Shown here: positions 25,291-33,867 of the stretch, piece by piece
Position numbering within the stretch: position 1 is the first letter of the stretch
Layout: the number at the start of each line of letters is the position of its first letter
Assembly (NCBI RefSeq): GCF_017942225.1
Contig: NZ_JAGKSD010000017.1
Coordinates: 1 to 52,450, forward strand
Direction: 5' to 3'
Origin: Corynebacterium sp. Marseille-P3884
GTDB taxonomy: Bacteria; Actinomycetota; Actinomycetes; Mycobacteriales; Mycobacteriaceae
Length of the DNA: 52,450 bases
Made by a program: the position numbers and the translations under genes
Notes under the pieces: generated by a model
Databases searched by the model: none
What the model was told of the DNA's origin: nothing
What the model saw: only the letters and a program-made list of their open reading frames with translations

Positions 25291-27311
25291 TCCGAAACAT
25301 CAGTGACCACAACGAGACTGTCAAGCCCAATGATTTTGAACTTGATCGGCTCCGCACTGCGCTACCCGAGTACTTCGATAGCAACGGCAATTTCATGATC
25401 GACCGCCTCCAACAGGCACTCCAAGACGGGGACGTCGATCTCACCCGCGAGGGTTACGAAATGAAGTTCCTCGGCAAGTCCTACGCCAAGTACCTCACGT
25501 CAACCAAGACAGAGACCGTGGTTGTGCCCGACCTCGAGCACAACTCAAAACCTGAAAACGCGGACTCCGAGAACCTCTATATCGTCGGTGACAACCTCGA
25601 CGCACTTAAGCATCTGCTCAGCTCATATGCGGGCAAGATCAAGTGCATCTACATTGACCCGCCCTACAACACAGGCTCGGACGGATTCGTCTACAACGAC
25701 GACTTCGGCTTCACCGCACCCCAACTCGTTGAAAAAGTCGGACTCACCGAGGATGAAGCCGAGCGAGTCCTTGATTTACGTGGCAAGTCGTCACACTCAG
25801 CATGGCTCACCTTCATGTACCCGCGCCTCCAACTAGGCAAAGAACTCTTAGCAGACGACGGTGTCATATTCATCAGTATCGACAATAACGAACACGCAAA
25901 TCTGCGTATGGTTTGTGACGAAGTGCTCGGCGAAGAAAACTTTATCGAGTCGCTTGTGTGGAATAAGCGAATTCCAAAGAATGATAAAGGCGTTGGCAGT
26001 ATTCATGAATATGTTCTGATATACACGCGCAATGCTAGCTTCCGACAATCCTTTACGATGCGAAAAGAAGGGCTTGAAGGGGTATTCGATCTGACTCAGA
26101 AACTTAAGCGATCTGCTGTCGATCTCTCGGAGGCAGAGCGTCAGATCAAGCTCTACTATAAGAAAAATCAACTCGATCGCGGGATCACGTTATATAACTC
26201 TTTGGACGAGAATTATAGACTCTGGGGAAAGATCAACATGAGCTGGCCGAACGGTGATACGTTTGGCCCCCAGTACGAAGTATTGCATCCAATAACAGGA
26301 CGACCGGTGTCGATACCGGATCGTGGATGGCGCTGGAAATATGAAACGTTTTGCACTGCTGCAGGACTTAAGCAGGGGCGTTACAAATCCGTCGAAAAGC
26401 TTCACGACGGCAGCTATCGCACTGGAAACATCTGGTTTGGCAAAGACGAGTCAATACAGCCAAGTTCGATTAGTTATCTAGATGAGCTAAGCACTTTGCT
26501 TTTGCGATCAATTCAATCGACTAAAAGCGATGGAGGAGTCGAGCTCGAGAGGTTGATGGGTGGCAAGAGTGTCTTCTCGTACCCAAAACCAACTGCGCTA
26601 CTTAGGACGCTTTTGGGATCGGTGGAGGTTAACGATGGTGATTTCTTTATAGATTTCTTTGCTGGGTCATCGACCTCTGCTCATGCTGCGCTTGAACTGA
26701 ACGCGGATGACGAAATTAAACGGCGTTTCATTTCTATTCAGCTGGATGAATCCACCGGAGAATCCTCAGTGGCTTACAAAGCCGGCTATCGCACGATTGA
26801 CTCAGTCGGTCGGGAACGGATCACGCGGGCGGCAGCAAAGATCAAAGAGGAGACGGATGCGGATATCGACTATGGCTTCAAACTGTATAGGCTGAACGAG
26901 CCGTCTGGTGGGGTTCTTGACGATCTACTGACGTTTGAGCCGGAGCAGGGCGCTTCATTGCTGGCTGCCGATTATGTTTCGAAGTTCGATCGGAACGGTA
27001 CACCTGGGCATGACACGGTGCTGGCAACGTGGCTGGTGGAGGACGGTCACGGTTTGACCGCTGTCGCGCAGAAGGTTGCCTTGGCTGGTTATGAGCTGGA
27101 CGTGTGTGGGGACTCTGCTTATATCATTTCCCCGGGGTTGGCGAGTGATGACGTGATGGAACTTGTTCGCCTGCTTGAGAACGGGGATCTTGCGGTTTCT
27201 CGTGTTGTGGTGTTCGGGTATTCGGTCACATTTGGTGTGATGCACGAGTTGAAGAAGAACCTCTCGGTGCTGAAGTCTGGACGTACCGTGTCGGTGATTG
27301 AGAGGCTGTAG
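25287..27311 (+). CDS. mod: Type III restriction-modification DNA adenine methyltransferase
   Basis: 674 aa from ATG 25287, which overlaps the XRE stop. Beta-class N6-adenine methyltransferase: 'YIVGDNLDALKHLLSSYAGK' then catalytic 'CIYIDPPYNTGSDGF' (DPPY near residues 124-127), and, after a long variable region, the AdoMet-binding 'FIDFFAGSSTSAHAALEL' (near residue 455). The segment between (about residues 230-430, roughly 25970-26580) should be the target-recognition domain; it is visibly more AT-rich than the rest, as often seen when this domain is exchanged. Mod modifies one strand of a 5-6 bp asymmetric site and guides Res. No repeat tract for phase variation is seen. Confidence 0.93.
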   Translation: MIRNISDHNETVKPNDFELDRLRTALPEYFDSNGNFMIDRLQQALQDGDVDLTREGYEMKFLGKSYAKYLTSTKTETVVVPDLEHNSKPENADSENLYIVGDNLDALKHLLSSYAGKIKCIYIDPPYNTGSDGFVYNDDFGFTAPQLVEKVGLTEDEAERVLDLRGKSSHSAWLTFMYPRLQLGKELLADDGVIFISIDNNEHANLRMVCDEVLGEENFIESLVWNKRIPKNDKGVGSIHEYVLIYTRNASFRQSFTMRKEGLEGVFDLTQKLKRSAVDLSEAERQIKLYYKKNQLDRGITLYNSLDENYRLWGKINMSWPNGDTFGPQYEVLHPITGRPVSIPDRGWRWKYETFCTAAGLKQGRYKSVEKLHDGSYRTGNIWFGKDESIQPSSISYLDELSTLLLRSIQSTKSDGGVELERLMGGKSVFSYPKPTALLRTLLGSVEVNDGDFFIDFFAGSSTSAHAALELNADDEIKRRFISIQLDESTGESSVAYKAGYRTIDSVGRERITRAAAKIKEETDADIDYGFKLYRLNEPSGGVLDDLLTFEPEQGASLLAADYVSKFDRNGTPGHDTVLATWLVEDGHGLTAVAQKVALAGYELDVCGDSAYIISPGLASDDVMELVRLLENGDLAVSRVVVFGYSVTFGVMHELKKNLSVLKSGRTVSVIERL

Positions 27312-27315
27312 GACG

Positions 27316-30294
27316 ATGCAGATTAGGCTACAGACCCTTGAACACCAGCAGCGGGCACTGACAGCCATTACCCGTGTTTTCCAAGGCGTGGATCTCGATT
27401 CTAGCGGATTGATGGAGGCCAACCCGACCTTCGATCTTGCTGATTCGCAGCTGGCTCATAACATTTCTGAGTTGCAGAACGGCGCGGTTGTCGGTGTACC
27501 CGCTATCCCGCGTGCCTGGCGCGGCCGGGTGGATGATGGCGTGCTCGGTATCGACGTGAAAATGGAGACCGGCACGGGTAAGACGCTGGTCTACACGCAG
27601 ATGATGTACGAACTCAACAGGCTCTATGGGTTTACCAAGTTTATCGTTGTGGTGCCGTCGACCGCGATCAAGCTGGGCACCAGGTCATTCATCACGTCCG
27701 AGTATACGCGTAACTATTTCGACGATACTTATGGTGGCAGCATCAAGCTGGAGCTGGATGTTCTTGATCCACAGAAGCGGTCAAAGGGACGGAAGTTCTT
27801 CCCTAGCGCGGTCGCGAATTTCGTGTCAGCATCCCGGCTAACCAAGGGCCGTGTACATGCGTTGTTAATGACTGATGGCATGTTGCGTTCGGCAGCGACG
27901 ATGGGTGCTACCTATGACCAAACAGTGTTGGGTATGTCGAGCCAGCCGTATGAGGCATTGGCGGCAACTCGGCCGGTGGTGATTATCGATGAGCCGCATC
28001 GGTTCCGCCGTGAGAACAAGGCTTACCAAACGATCATTGACCAGATCCAACCCCAAGCTGTGGTCAGGTTCGGTGCGACCTTCCCGAAGAACGACAAGAC
28101 CAGCCAGATCGATTACAACAATTTAGTGTTCAATCTTGGCGCGGTCGAGGCATTCAACGAACAGCTCGTTAAAGGCGTGGCTGTGCAGTACCCGGAAGAC
28201 GATGGACAAGACTCCACGAGGCTGAAGTTGACAAGCTTGTCAGCTCGCAAGCCGAAACAGGCCACGTTCACCAACCTCGATACCTCCAAGACCTTGACAG
28301 TAGGGTTGGGAGGCTCGTTAGCTGAGGCTGATGGAGCATTCGTAGGCATCACGATCGAAGCTGTGGGAAAAACAGAGAACCCGACCATCAAGTCGGGGGT
28401 GACGCTGTCTAATGGTCAGATCCTGGGTAAGGGCGACACCGTGGTTGCCGGAGTGTATTCCCAGACCTATCAAGAACTAATGATTGCCCGTGCGCTGGAT
28501 AATCACTTCGAGACGGAGTGGGAAAACTTCCGGCGCGCTACCCGCGTGAAAACCTTGACTCTGTTTTTCATTGACTCGATAGAGTCCTACCGTGGCGAGG
28601 ACGGGCCAGGCCACTTACGCGTCCGGTTCGAGGAACTGCTGGCCGCCAAGCTCAAGGAGGTCATCGCCGAACACGAGGACAAGACCTCACAGATAGCCAA
28701 AGACTACGTCGCATACTTGAAGGCCTCGCTGGCCGATGTGTCAGCAACAAACGGTGGTTACTTCTCTGCTGATAATGCGTCTACCGATGAGGCAATCCAG
28801 GCCGAGGTGGACCTGATTCTGCGCGATAAGCAATCGATGCTGTCATTCACGAAAGCGGATGGGTCACCGAACACGATGCGATTCGTGTTCTCGAAGTGGA
28901 CGCTGCGTGAAGGCTGGGATAACCCCAACGTATTCCAGATCGTGAAACTACGCTCGTCGGGCTCGGAAATCTCCAAACTCCAAGAGGTCGGGCGCGGACT
29001 GCGCCTTCCCGTTGATGTCAGCGGCAGTCGACTAGCTGATGAGGACTTCCGGCTGACCTACCTCGTCGATTACACCGAGGAATCATTCGCCAACAGCCTC
29101 GTGAGCGAAATCAACGCGGACACCGGCGGCCAGGCACCCTCGGTTAAGGAACTGCTGCCGCGTGTGGCAGCCAAACTGGGTAGAGGCGAGACCGAGCTGT
29201 TCATTGAACTACTCCAAAGTGGCCTGGTCGATAGCGACAAGAACCTGATAGAAGGCAAGGCCGAGGCACTCTTTGAGCTGTATCCGCAATTCGCAGAAGG
29301 CAAGCTAAAGCCCGGCAGAGTTGTCACTGACAAAAAGAAAGCCCGAGTCGGAATCCGCAAGAAACGCTACTCCGAACTCAAACAACTATGGGAGGCAGTC
29401 AACGCCAAGTACTACCTCAGACTCGATGACCTCACACCTGCCGAAATCAGTACCTGCATCGACGAGATCCTGGACGAGGGCATCTACAAGGCACAAACCG
29501 GTAGGTTCACCCAAGACCTGCTCACGACCGGCGAGGACGGGGCGCTGACGACCATCTCGTCGACGAAGGAAACCTACGCCGTTGACGGGTCGATGCCCTA
29601 TGGACAGTGGCTGAGACTGGCCTACACCCAAACCTATCTACCCATCAGCGAGATTCACGCTGGCTTGGTGCGACGCAACGCGAAGAAGAAGCTTCCCAGC
29701 GATTTCTTCAATAAGGCCACACTGGGTGAGTTTGTTGCGCAGTTCCATGGCTGGATGCAGCGCGAATATGTCAAACGGTTTTCCTACACTCGGATCGACG
29801 GGCCACTGGGCGCCACCGCGCTGACCGACCCTGACGGGCAACCTCTGAAGACTATTGCGCAAGGAAACGTCGGTGTCTACCGTGACACCACCTCCGAGTT
29901 GCCAGAGAAGTACCTCTATGACGCGTTCGTTTACGACTCTCCGAAGGAACAGACCACGATCCGTGACTCTGTTCTCGACGAGGTCGTTGTCTACGGCAAA
30001 ATCCCGCGTAAATCGATCCAGGTGCCCGTCTATTTCGGTGGAACGACCAGCCCGGACTTTATGTACGTGCTCAAGACCGCTGATGGCAAAATTACGCTGA
30101 ACTTCATCGTCGAGACCAAGGACGTCGACTCTAAGGCAGACTTGCGCGAGACCGAGCAGTTACGCATCAAGGCCGCTCGGAGTTTCTTCGAGTCGATTAG
30201 CGACGAGAGCATCTCCGTACACTTCGCTCCACAACTCAAACGCGACGACATCGTCACCATGATCAAACAGGTGGTGGCGCAATGGCGCCAGTAA
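27316..30294 (+). CDS. res: Type III restriction endonuclease subunit
   Basis: 992 aa from ATG 27316, 4 bp after the mod stop; the frame extends to 27298 but this start matches the family ('MQIRLQTLEHQQRAL'). SF2 helicase motifs: Walker A 'METGTGKTLVYT' (GTGKT 86-90), DEPH box 'VIIDEPHRF' (225-228), 'RFGATFP' and, in the second RecA lobe, 'LREGWDNPNVFQIVKLR' and 'LQEVGRGLRLPVD'. The C-terminal nuclease shows 'SPDFMYVLKTADGKITLNFI' followed by 'VETKD' (near 930), a PD-(D/E)xK arrangement. All parts appear intact. Works with Mod to cut DNA after ATP-driven translocation. Its last 13 bases overlap gajA. Confidence 0.93.
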   Translation: MQIRLQTLEHQQRALTAITRVFQGVDLDSSGLMEANPTFDLADSQLAHNISELQNGAVVGVPAIPRAWRGRVDDGVLGIDVKMETGTGKTLVYTQMMYELNRLYGFTKFIVVVPSTAIKLGTRSFITSEYTRNYFDDTYGGSIKLELDVLDPQKRSKGRKFFPSAVANFVSASRLTKGRVHALLMTDGMLRSAATMGATYDQTVLGMSSQPYEALAATRPVVIIDEPHRFRRENKAYQTIIDQIQPQAVVRFGATFPKNDKTSQIDYNNLVFNLGAVEAFNEQLVKGVAVQYPEDDGQDSTRLKLTSLSARKPKQATFTNLDTSKTLTVGLGGSLAEADGAFVGITIEAVGKTENPTIKSGVTLSNGQILGKGDTVVAGVYSQTYQELMIARALDNHFETEWENFRRATRVKTLTLFFIDSIESYRGEDGPGHLRVRFEELLAAKLKEVIAEHEDKTSQIAKDYVAYLKASLADVSATNGGYFSADNASTDEAIQAEVDLILRDKQSMLSFTKADGSPNTMRFVFSKWTLREGWDNPNVFQIVKLRSSGSEISKLQEVGRGLRLPVDVSGSRLADEDFRLTYLVDYTEESFANSLVSEINADTGGQAPSVKELLPRVAAKLGRGETELFIELLQSGLVDSDKNLIEGKAEALFELYPQFAEGKLKPGRVVTDKKKARVGIRKKRYSELKQLWEAVNAKYYLRLDDLTPAEISTCIDEILDEGIYKAQTGRFTQDLLTTGEDGALTTISSTKETYAVDGSMPYGQWLRLAYTQTYLPISEIHAGLVRRNAKKKLPSDFFNKATLGEFVAQFHGWMQREYVKRFSYTRIDGPLGATALTDPDGQPLKTIAQGNVGVYRDTTSELPEKYLYDAFVYDSPKEQTTIRDSVLDEVVVYGKIPRKSIQVPVYFGGTTSPDFMYVLKTADGKITLNFIVETKDVDSKADLRETEQLRIKAARSFFESISDESISVHFAPQLKRDDIVTMIKQVVAQWRQ

Positions 30295-31913
30295 TCACGA
30301 GAGTGCAGATTCGAGGATATCGAAGGTTCCAGGACTTTACGTTTGAGCCTGAGGCGGGAACGAACATTATCGTCGGCGGAAATGAGGCGGGCAAATCAAC
30401 GCTCTTGGAAGCAATCACGCTAGCCTTATCAGGGCGAGTCAACGGCGTTCGCGCGGAAGAGTACCTGAACCCTTATTGGTTTAACCACACCATGGTTCAC
30501 GACTTTTTCGAGAAACCGCCCAGCGAACGCAGTCACCGCGATGCACCAACGTTTCGCATTGACGTCTACCTGGATGTCGAAAGAGGTGAGCTGGAAAAAC
30601 TCCGAGGCGTCAATAATATGGCGAGCGCAGACTCGGTTGGTCTGTCCATCTGGGCACATCCTGATCCGGAGTACACGCAGGAGCTTGATGATTACTTCCA
30701 GCAAGAAGACTGCGCTGAAGTTCTTCCAGTCGAGTATTACATGGTTGAATGGCTGAGCTTTGGTGGACACCCATTGCAGCGACGCCCCAAGGACCTCGGC
30801 ATCTCATTGATCGATAGTCGAACAATCCGCTCCGAGCGTGGCGTTGACTACTACACGCGACAAATCTTGGAAACCCGTCTCGACCCGAAAGACCGCAGCA
30901 GAGTCTCTGTTGATCACCGTAAGCTCCGCGCAACCCTCGGCCGCGAGGTTCTGCGCGATCTCAACGAGGAACTCGCCAAAGAGAATCAGTCGATTCCAGG
31001 AGCAGTGGTGGGGCTGCAGATCGATCAGTCTCGCTCGGCCTCGTGGGAAGCCACGCTGATCCCCGATGTCGATGACGTTCCGTTGTCGATGGCTGGGCAG
31101 GGAAATCAGGCGGTGGCCAAAACCATCCTCGCTATGGGACGAAATGCAGACACAAGTAACCTCGTTTTTATCGAGGAACCAGAGAACCACCTAAGCCACA
31201 CCCGAATGCGACAGCTCATTTCTTACATTGAACGCTCTGCTCAAGACCGGCAAGTGTTCATCACAACGCATAGTTCTTATATCCTCAACCGACTCGGACT
31301 TGGTCAAGTGACCCTGCTCAGCGACGGGACGCCCGCGCGGTTCAACACGCTGAACAAAGACACGATCCGGTACTTCCAGAAGCTCTCCGGTTTCGACACT
31401 CTCCGACTCATCCTGGCTGACACGATCGTGCTTGTGGAGGGTCCCTCCGACGAGATTGTCTTCACCAGGTTTTTCACCGACAGGTTTGGCCGCGAACCGT
31501 TGGAGTGCGGCGTAGACGTGATGTCCATCAATGGCGTGTCGTTCGGACGATGCTTTGAACTGGCAACTCTGCTGGGCCGCTCCTTATTGGCTATCCGCGA
31601 CAATGACGGCCATGCCCCAGAGCACTGGCAGGAAAAAATAGGATCCTACCTGCAGGAAGGGCAGAGGGTCCTGTCCATTGGCGATCCGAACCTCGGAAAC
31701 ACGTTAGAGCCCCAAATTGAAAGCGCAAACACGAACGAGTCTCTGCAACTTGTGTTCCCCAAAGCAAAAGAACCTCCGTTTGCTGCATGGATGCAGAAAA
31801 ACAAGACGGATGCGGCCCTAGCCATCGCCACATCAGAGCACACCCTGGATCCACCACCATACATCCAGGACGTATTGGATGCCCTCGGGAAAAGAATCGG
31901 CTCAGCGTCATGA
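30282..31913 (+). CDS. gajA: Gabija-like GajA: OLD-family ATPase/TOPRIM nuclease
   Basis: 543 aa. ABC-type ATPase: Walker A 'GGNEAGKST' (32-40), signature-like 'SMAGQGNQAVAKTIL' (269-283), Walker B 'LVFIEEPENHLSH' (294-306), H-loop 'FITTHSSYI' (326-334). TOPRIM domain: 'VLVEGPSDE' (383-391, with Glu386 and Asp390) and 'LLAIRDNDG' (435-443, Asp440 and Asp442). This is the order in OLD nucleases. A UvrD-like helicase gene directly downstream makes it class 2 OLD, i.e. the GajA of Gabija. Slightly shorter than Bacillus GajA (578 aa, from memory). ATG 30282 lies inside the end of res, so translation should be coupled. Confidence 0.85.
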   Translation: MAPVITRVQIRGYRRFQDFTFEPEAGTNIIVGGNEAGKSTLLEAITLALSGRVNGVRAEEYLNPYWFNHTMVHDFFEKPPSERSHRDAPTFRIDVYLDVERGELEKLRGVNNMASADSVGLSIWAHPDPEYTQELDDYFQQEDCAEVLPVEYYMVEWLSFGGHPLQRRPKDLGISLIDSRTIRSERGVDYYTRQILETRLDPKDRSRVSVDHRKLRATLGREVLRDLNEELAKENQSIPGAVVGLQIDQSRSASWEATLIPDVDDVPLSMAGQGNQAVAKTILAMGRNADTSNLVFIEEPENHLSHTRMRQLISYIERSAQDRQVFITTHSSYILNRLGLGQVTLLSDGTPARFNTLNKDTIRYFQKLSGFDTLRLILADTIVLVEGPSDEIVFTRFFTDRFGREPLECGVDVMSINGVSFGRCFELATLLGRSLLAIRDNDGHAPEHWQEKIGSYLQEGQRVLSIGDPNLGNTLEPQIESANTNESLQLVFPKAKEPPFAAWMQKNKTDAALAIATSEHTLDPPPYIQDVLDALGKRIGSAS

Positions 31914-33049
31914 CGCACCAATTCGTCCACGCCTGCGCGGGCTCGGGAAAGACCCAGTACGTTATTGACCACTGTAGCCAGAGCCATCCCAACGTCCGGC
32001 GACTAATCATCACACTGACGCTGACCGGACAGGATGAAATCGAAGGACGCCTCCAGAAAAACATCGATCCTTCATCACCCGCGCCGGAAGTAACAGGTTG
32101 GTATGCATTCTTGACCCACCACATCGTCCGACCGTATCTTCCACTGCTCTTTCCTAAGCAACGAGTCACCGGATTCATATTTGATGCCGGTGATGCACGA
32201 GAGAGCTTGCGATATAAAAAGAAGACAGACCCACGACGCTATTTTAGTGAAACCGGGATGATCTATAAGGATAACCTCGAGGAGCTCGCTACCGGGCTGA
32301 TCGATGAAGCTGACGGACTAGTAGAAAACCGTCTCCGGCTCATTTACGATGAAATCCTCATCGACGAGGCGCAGGATGTAAGCCGTAGCGGTTTAGACGT
32401 CATAGCACGTCTCCTGCGTCAGGATTCGGTTCGGTGCATGCTTGTGGGCGATAGTCGACAGTCCCTCCTTGACAGCAGCTTGTCCTCCCGGAAGAACAGG
32501 AAAGCCGACCGGCAGAACCTCATGGAGTGGTACCGGCAATTTGAGAATTCGGGACGTCTGAAGATCGTTGAGAAAGTTGAAACCTACCGGTTCAATCAGA
32601 CTATCGCGGACTTCTCAGACACTATTTTCCCAAAAAGATTTGGATTCTCGTCGACCATGTCAAGGATGAACTACGAGTCTTCCCACGATGGAGTTTTTCT
32701 GGTTGCAAAAGAAGATCTCGACCACTACGTTGCAGAATTCACCCCAACTGTTTTGCGGCATTCAAGTAGCTCATGGAGAGATCAAACAGCGCGCAATCCG
32801 ATAACATTTGGCAACTCAAAAGGGCGTACCTACCAGCGAGTGATCATCCTGGCAACTGGAGCAATCCAGGACTTCTGCCTCAAAGGTAAAGAGCTTCAAG
32901 GCAAGAGTGCTTGCGCATTCTACGTAGCGGTTACTCGTGCGCAATACTCAGTAGCAATCGTTATGAATCAAAGTCGGAAGAAACTCTTAAAATCAGCACC
33001 TCTCAGCCTCTCAGTATGGAATCCTGAGTGTGAAATCTTAACCTTTTGA
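31910..33049 (+). CDS. gajB: Gabija-like GajB: UvrD/Rep-type helicase
   Basis: 379 aa from ATG 31910, which overlaps the gajA stop (ATGA). SF1 motifs: I 'ACAGSGKTQYV' (AGSGKT 10-15), Ia 'LIITLTLTGQDEI', II 'ILIDEAQD' (149-156), III 'MLVGDSRQSLLD', IV-like 'ETYRFNQTI', V 'GNSKGRTYQRVIIL', VI 'FYVAVTRAQYS' (338-346). All catalytic motifs are present although the protein is shorter than Bacillus GajB (494 aa, from memory), so accessory subdomains are probably reduced. GajB is thought to sense or process DNA and activate GajA. Last gene of the operon; the 3' part is AT-rich. Confidence 0.82.
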   Translation: MTHQFVHACAGSGKTQYVIDHCSQSHPNVRRLIITLTLTGQDEIEGRLQKNIDPSSPAPEVTGWYAFLTHHIVRPYLPLLFPKQRVTGFIFDAGDARESLRYKKKTDPRRYFSETGMIYKDNLEELATGLIDEADGLVENRLRLIYDEILIDEAQDVSRSGLDVIARLLRQDSVRCMLVGDSRQSLLDSSLSSRKNRKADRQNLMEWYRQFENSGRLKIVEKVETYRFNQTIADFSDTIFPKRFGFSSTMSRMNYESSHDGVFLVAKEDLDHYVAEFTPTVLRHSSSSWRDQTARNPITFGNSKGRTYQRVIILATGAIQDFCLKGKELQGKSACAFYVAVTRAQYSVAIVMNQSRKKLLKSAPLSLSVWNPECEILTF

Positions 33050-33355
33050 CACCATCACGTAATTCTTGATGGCTCTACTTGAGGCCAATGAATTGAGTGT
33101 AAACACCATGACAGAAAGTGCTCGGAAGCCCTTATGCAGGTGTCGTAGAGTATCGCGGTGTAAAGCCAAGAAGCCGGTTTAACGGAGATTTCGTGTGCAT
33201 TTAGTGGTGTCCGGACCTCCAACCCACTTCCTATGCTCAAGCTGAGGTTCTATTCGTTGTTGATGCCTGTATCGAATGCTGCTGTTTATCCGTCGGGTTA
33301 TCCGCTGCCGATGAATTGTTCTTTGAGCCATGCGGCGTGTGCGGCTCTCGCTGTT
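33050..33355 (+). other. Non-coding stretch after the defence operon
   Basis: About 300 bp, AT-rich in its first half, with no ORF of coding character, no IS end and no RNA gene recognised. It joins the end of gajB to a broken DUF488 5' fragment and may contain the right boundary of the imported segment. Confidence 0.5.
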
Positions 33356-33444
33356 GTCGCGCAGAATGTCGAAGAATTCTTCCGCGCTCTTCTTCGAATA
33401 CCCGATTGTGAAAAGCTTCATGTCCGACATGGTGCCCAGTGTAG
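33356..33444 (-). pseudogene. 5' fragment of a DUF488 gene
   Basis: From ATG 33430 the frame reads 'MSDMKLFTIGYSKKSAEEFF' and 'DILRDN', then loses similarity. The intact DUF488 gene at 36296 begins almost identically. Over 89 bp (33356-33444 against 36222-36310) I count about 11 mismatches, and similarity includes 14 bp upstream of the start. Both copies point the same way and flank the arsenic genes. Confidence 0.75.
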
Positions 33445-33450
33445 AGCGGG

Positions 33451-33786
33451 CTAGTCCATCTGCAGGACCGTGCGCAGCTCGGCGAAGGGCTCGGGGCAGA
33501 CGCTGTGGGTGACGGTTTTTCCGCGGCGGGTTTTGGTGAGTAGGCCGGCGTCGGTGAGCTTCTTCAGGTGGTGGGAGACCGTGGGTTGGCTCAGGCCGGA
33601 TTGCTCGGCGAGTTCGGAGACACTGATCGGGCCGCAGCCGTCTTCGGCGAGCTGGGAGAGGAGTCGTAGGCGTGCTGGGTCAGCGAGCACTTTGAAGAGC
33701 TGGGCGTAACGGTCGGCTTCCTCGTCGGTGAGTGGACCGGCGCTCAGCGAGCAGCAGGATGCTGGTGGGGTGTTCGGGGCGGCCAT
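33451..33786 (-). CDS. arsR: ArsR-family arsenite-responsive repressor
   Basis: 111 aa from ATG 33786 (MAAPNTPPA); a second ATG at 33795 is less likely. Winged helix: 'LFKVLADPARLRLLSQLAED' and recognition helix 'SELAEQSGLSQPTVSHHLKK', then the wing 'LLTKTRRGKTVTHSV'. Metalloid ligands: Cys11 and Cys12 at the N-terminus and Cys51, the same spacing as Cys15/Cys16/Cys55 described for C. glutamicum ArsR. It should repress the divergent acr3-arsC genes and itself until As(III) or Sb(III) binds. Confidence 0.92.
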   Translation of the reverse strand: MAAPNTPPASCCSLSAGPLTDEEADRYAQLFKVLADPARLRLLSQLAEDGCGPISVSELAEQSGLSQPTVSHHLKKLTDAGLLTKTRRGKTVTHSVCPEPFAELRTVLQMD

Positions 33787-33803
33787 GATTCTCACTCTTT
33801 CAT

Positions 33804-33856
33804 ATTGACAGGGATCAATAATAGCATTACGTTTCGTATTGATAGTTGTCGATACG
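33804..33856 (+). promoter_or_regulatory. ars promoter with ArsR-type palindromes
   Basis: TTGACA (33805-33810), 17-bp spacer and TACGTT (33828-33833) form a good promoter for acr3. ATTGA-N6-TCAAT (33804-33819) covers the -35 box, and CGTAT-N12-ATACG (about 33835-33856) lies just downstream; either is a fitting ArsR operator for the divergent pair. Confidence 0.6.
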
Positions 33857-33867
33857 AAAGGTGGGCT

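Noticed and set aside
33050..33355. Insertion sequence after gajB
   Set aside because: No transposase-like ORF and no terminal inverted repeats visible.
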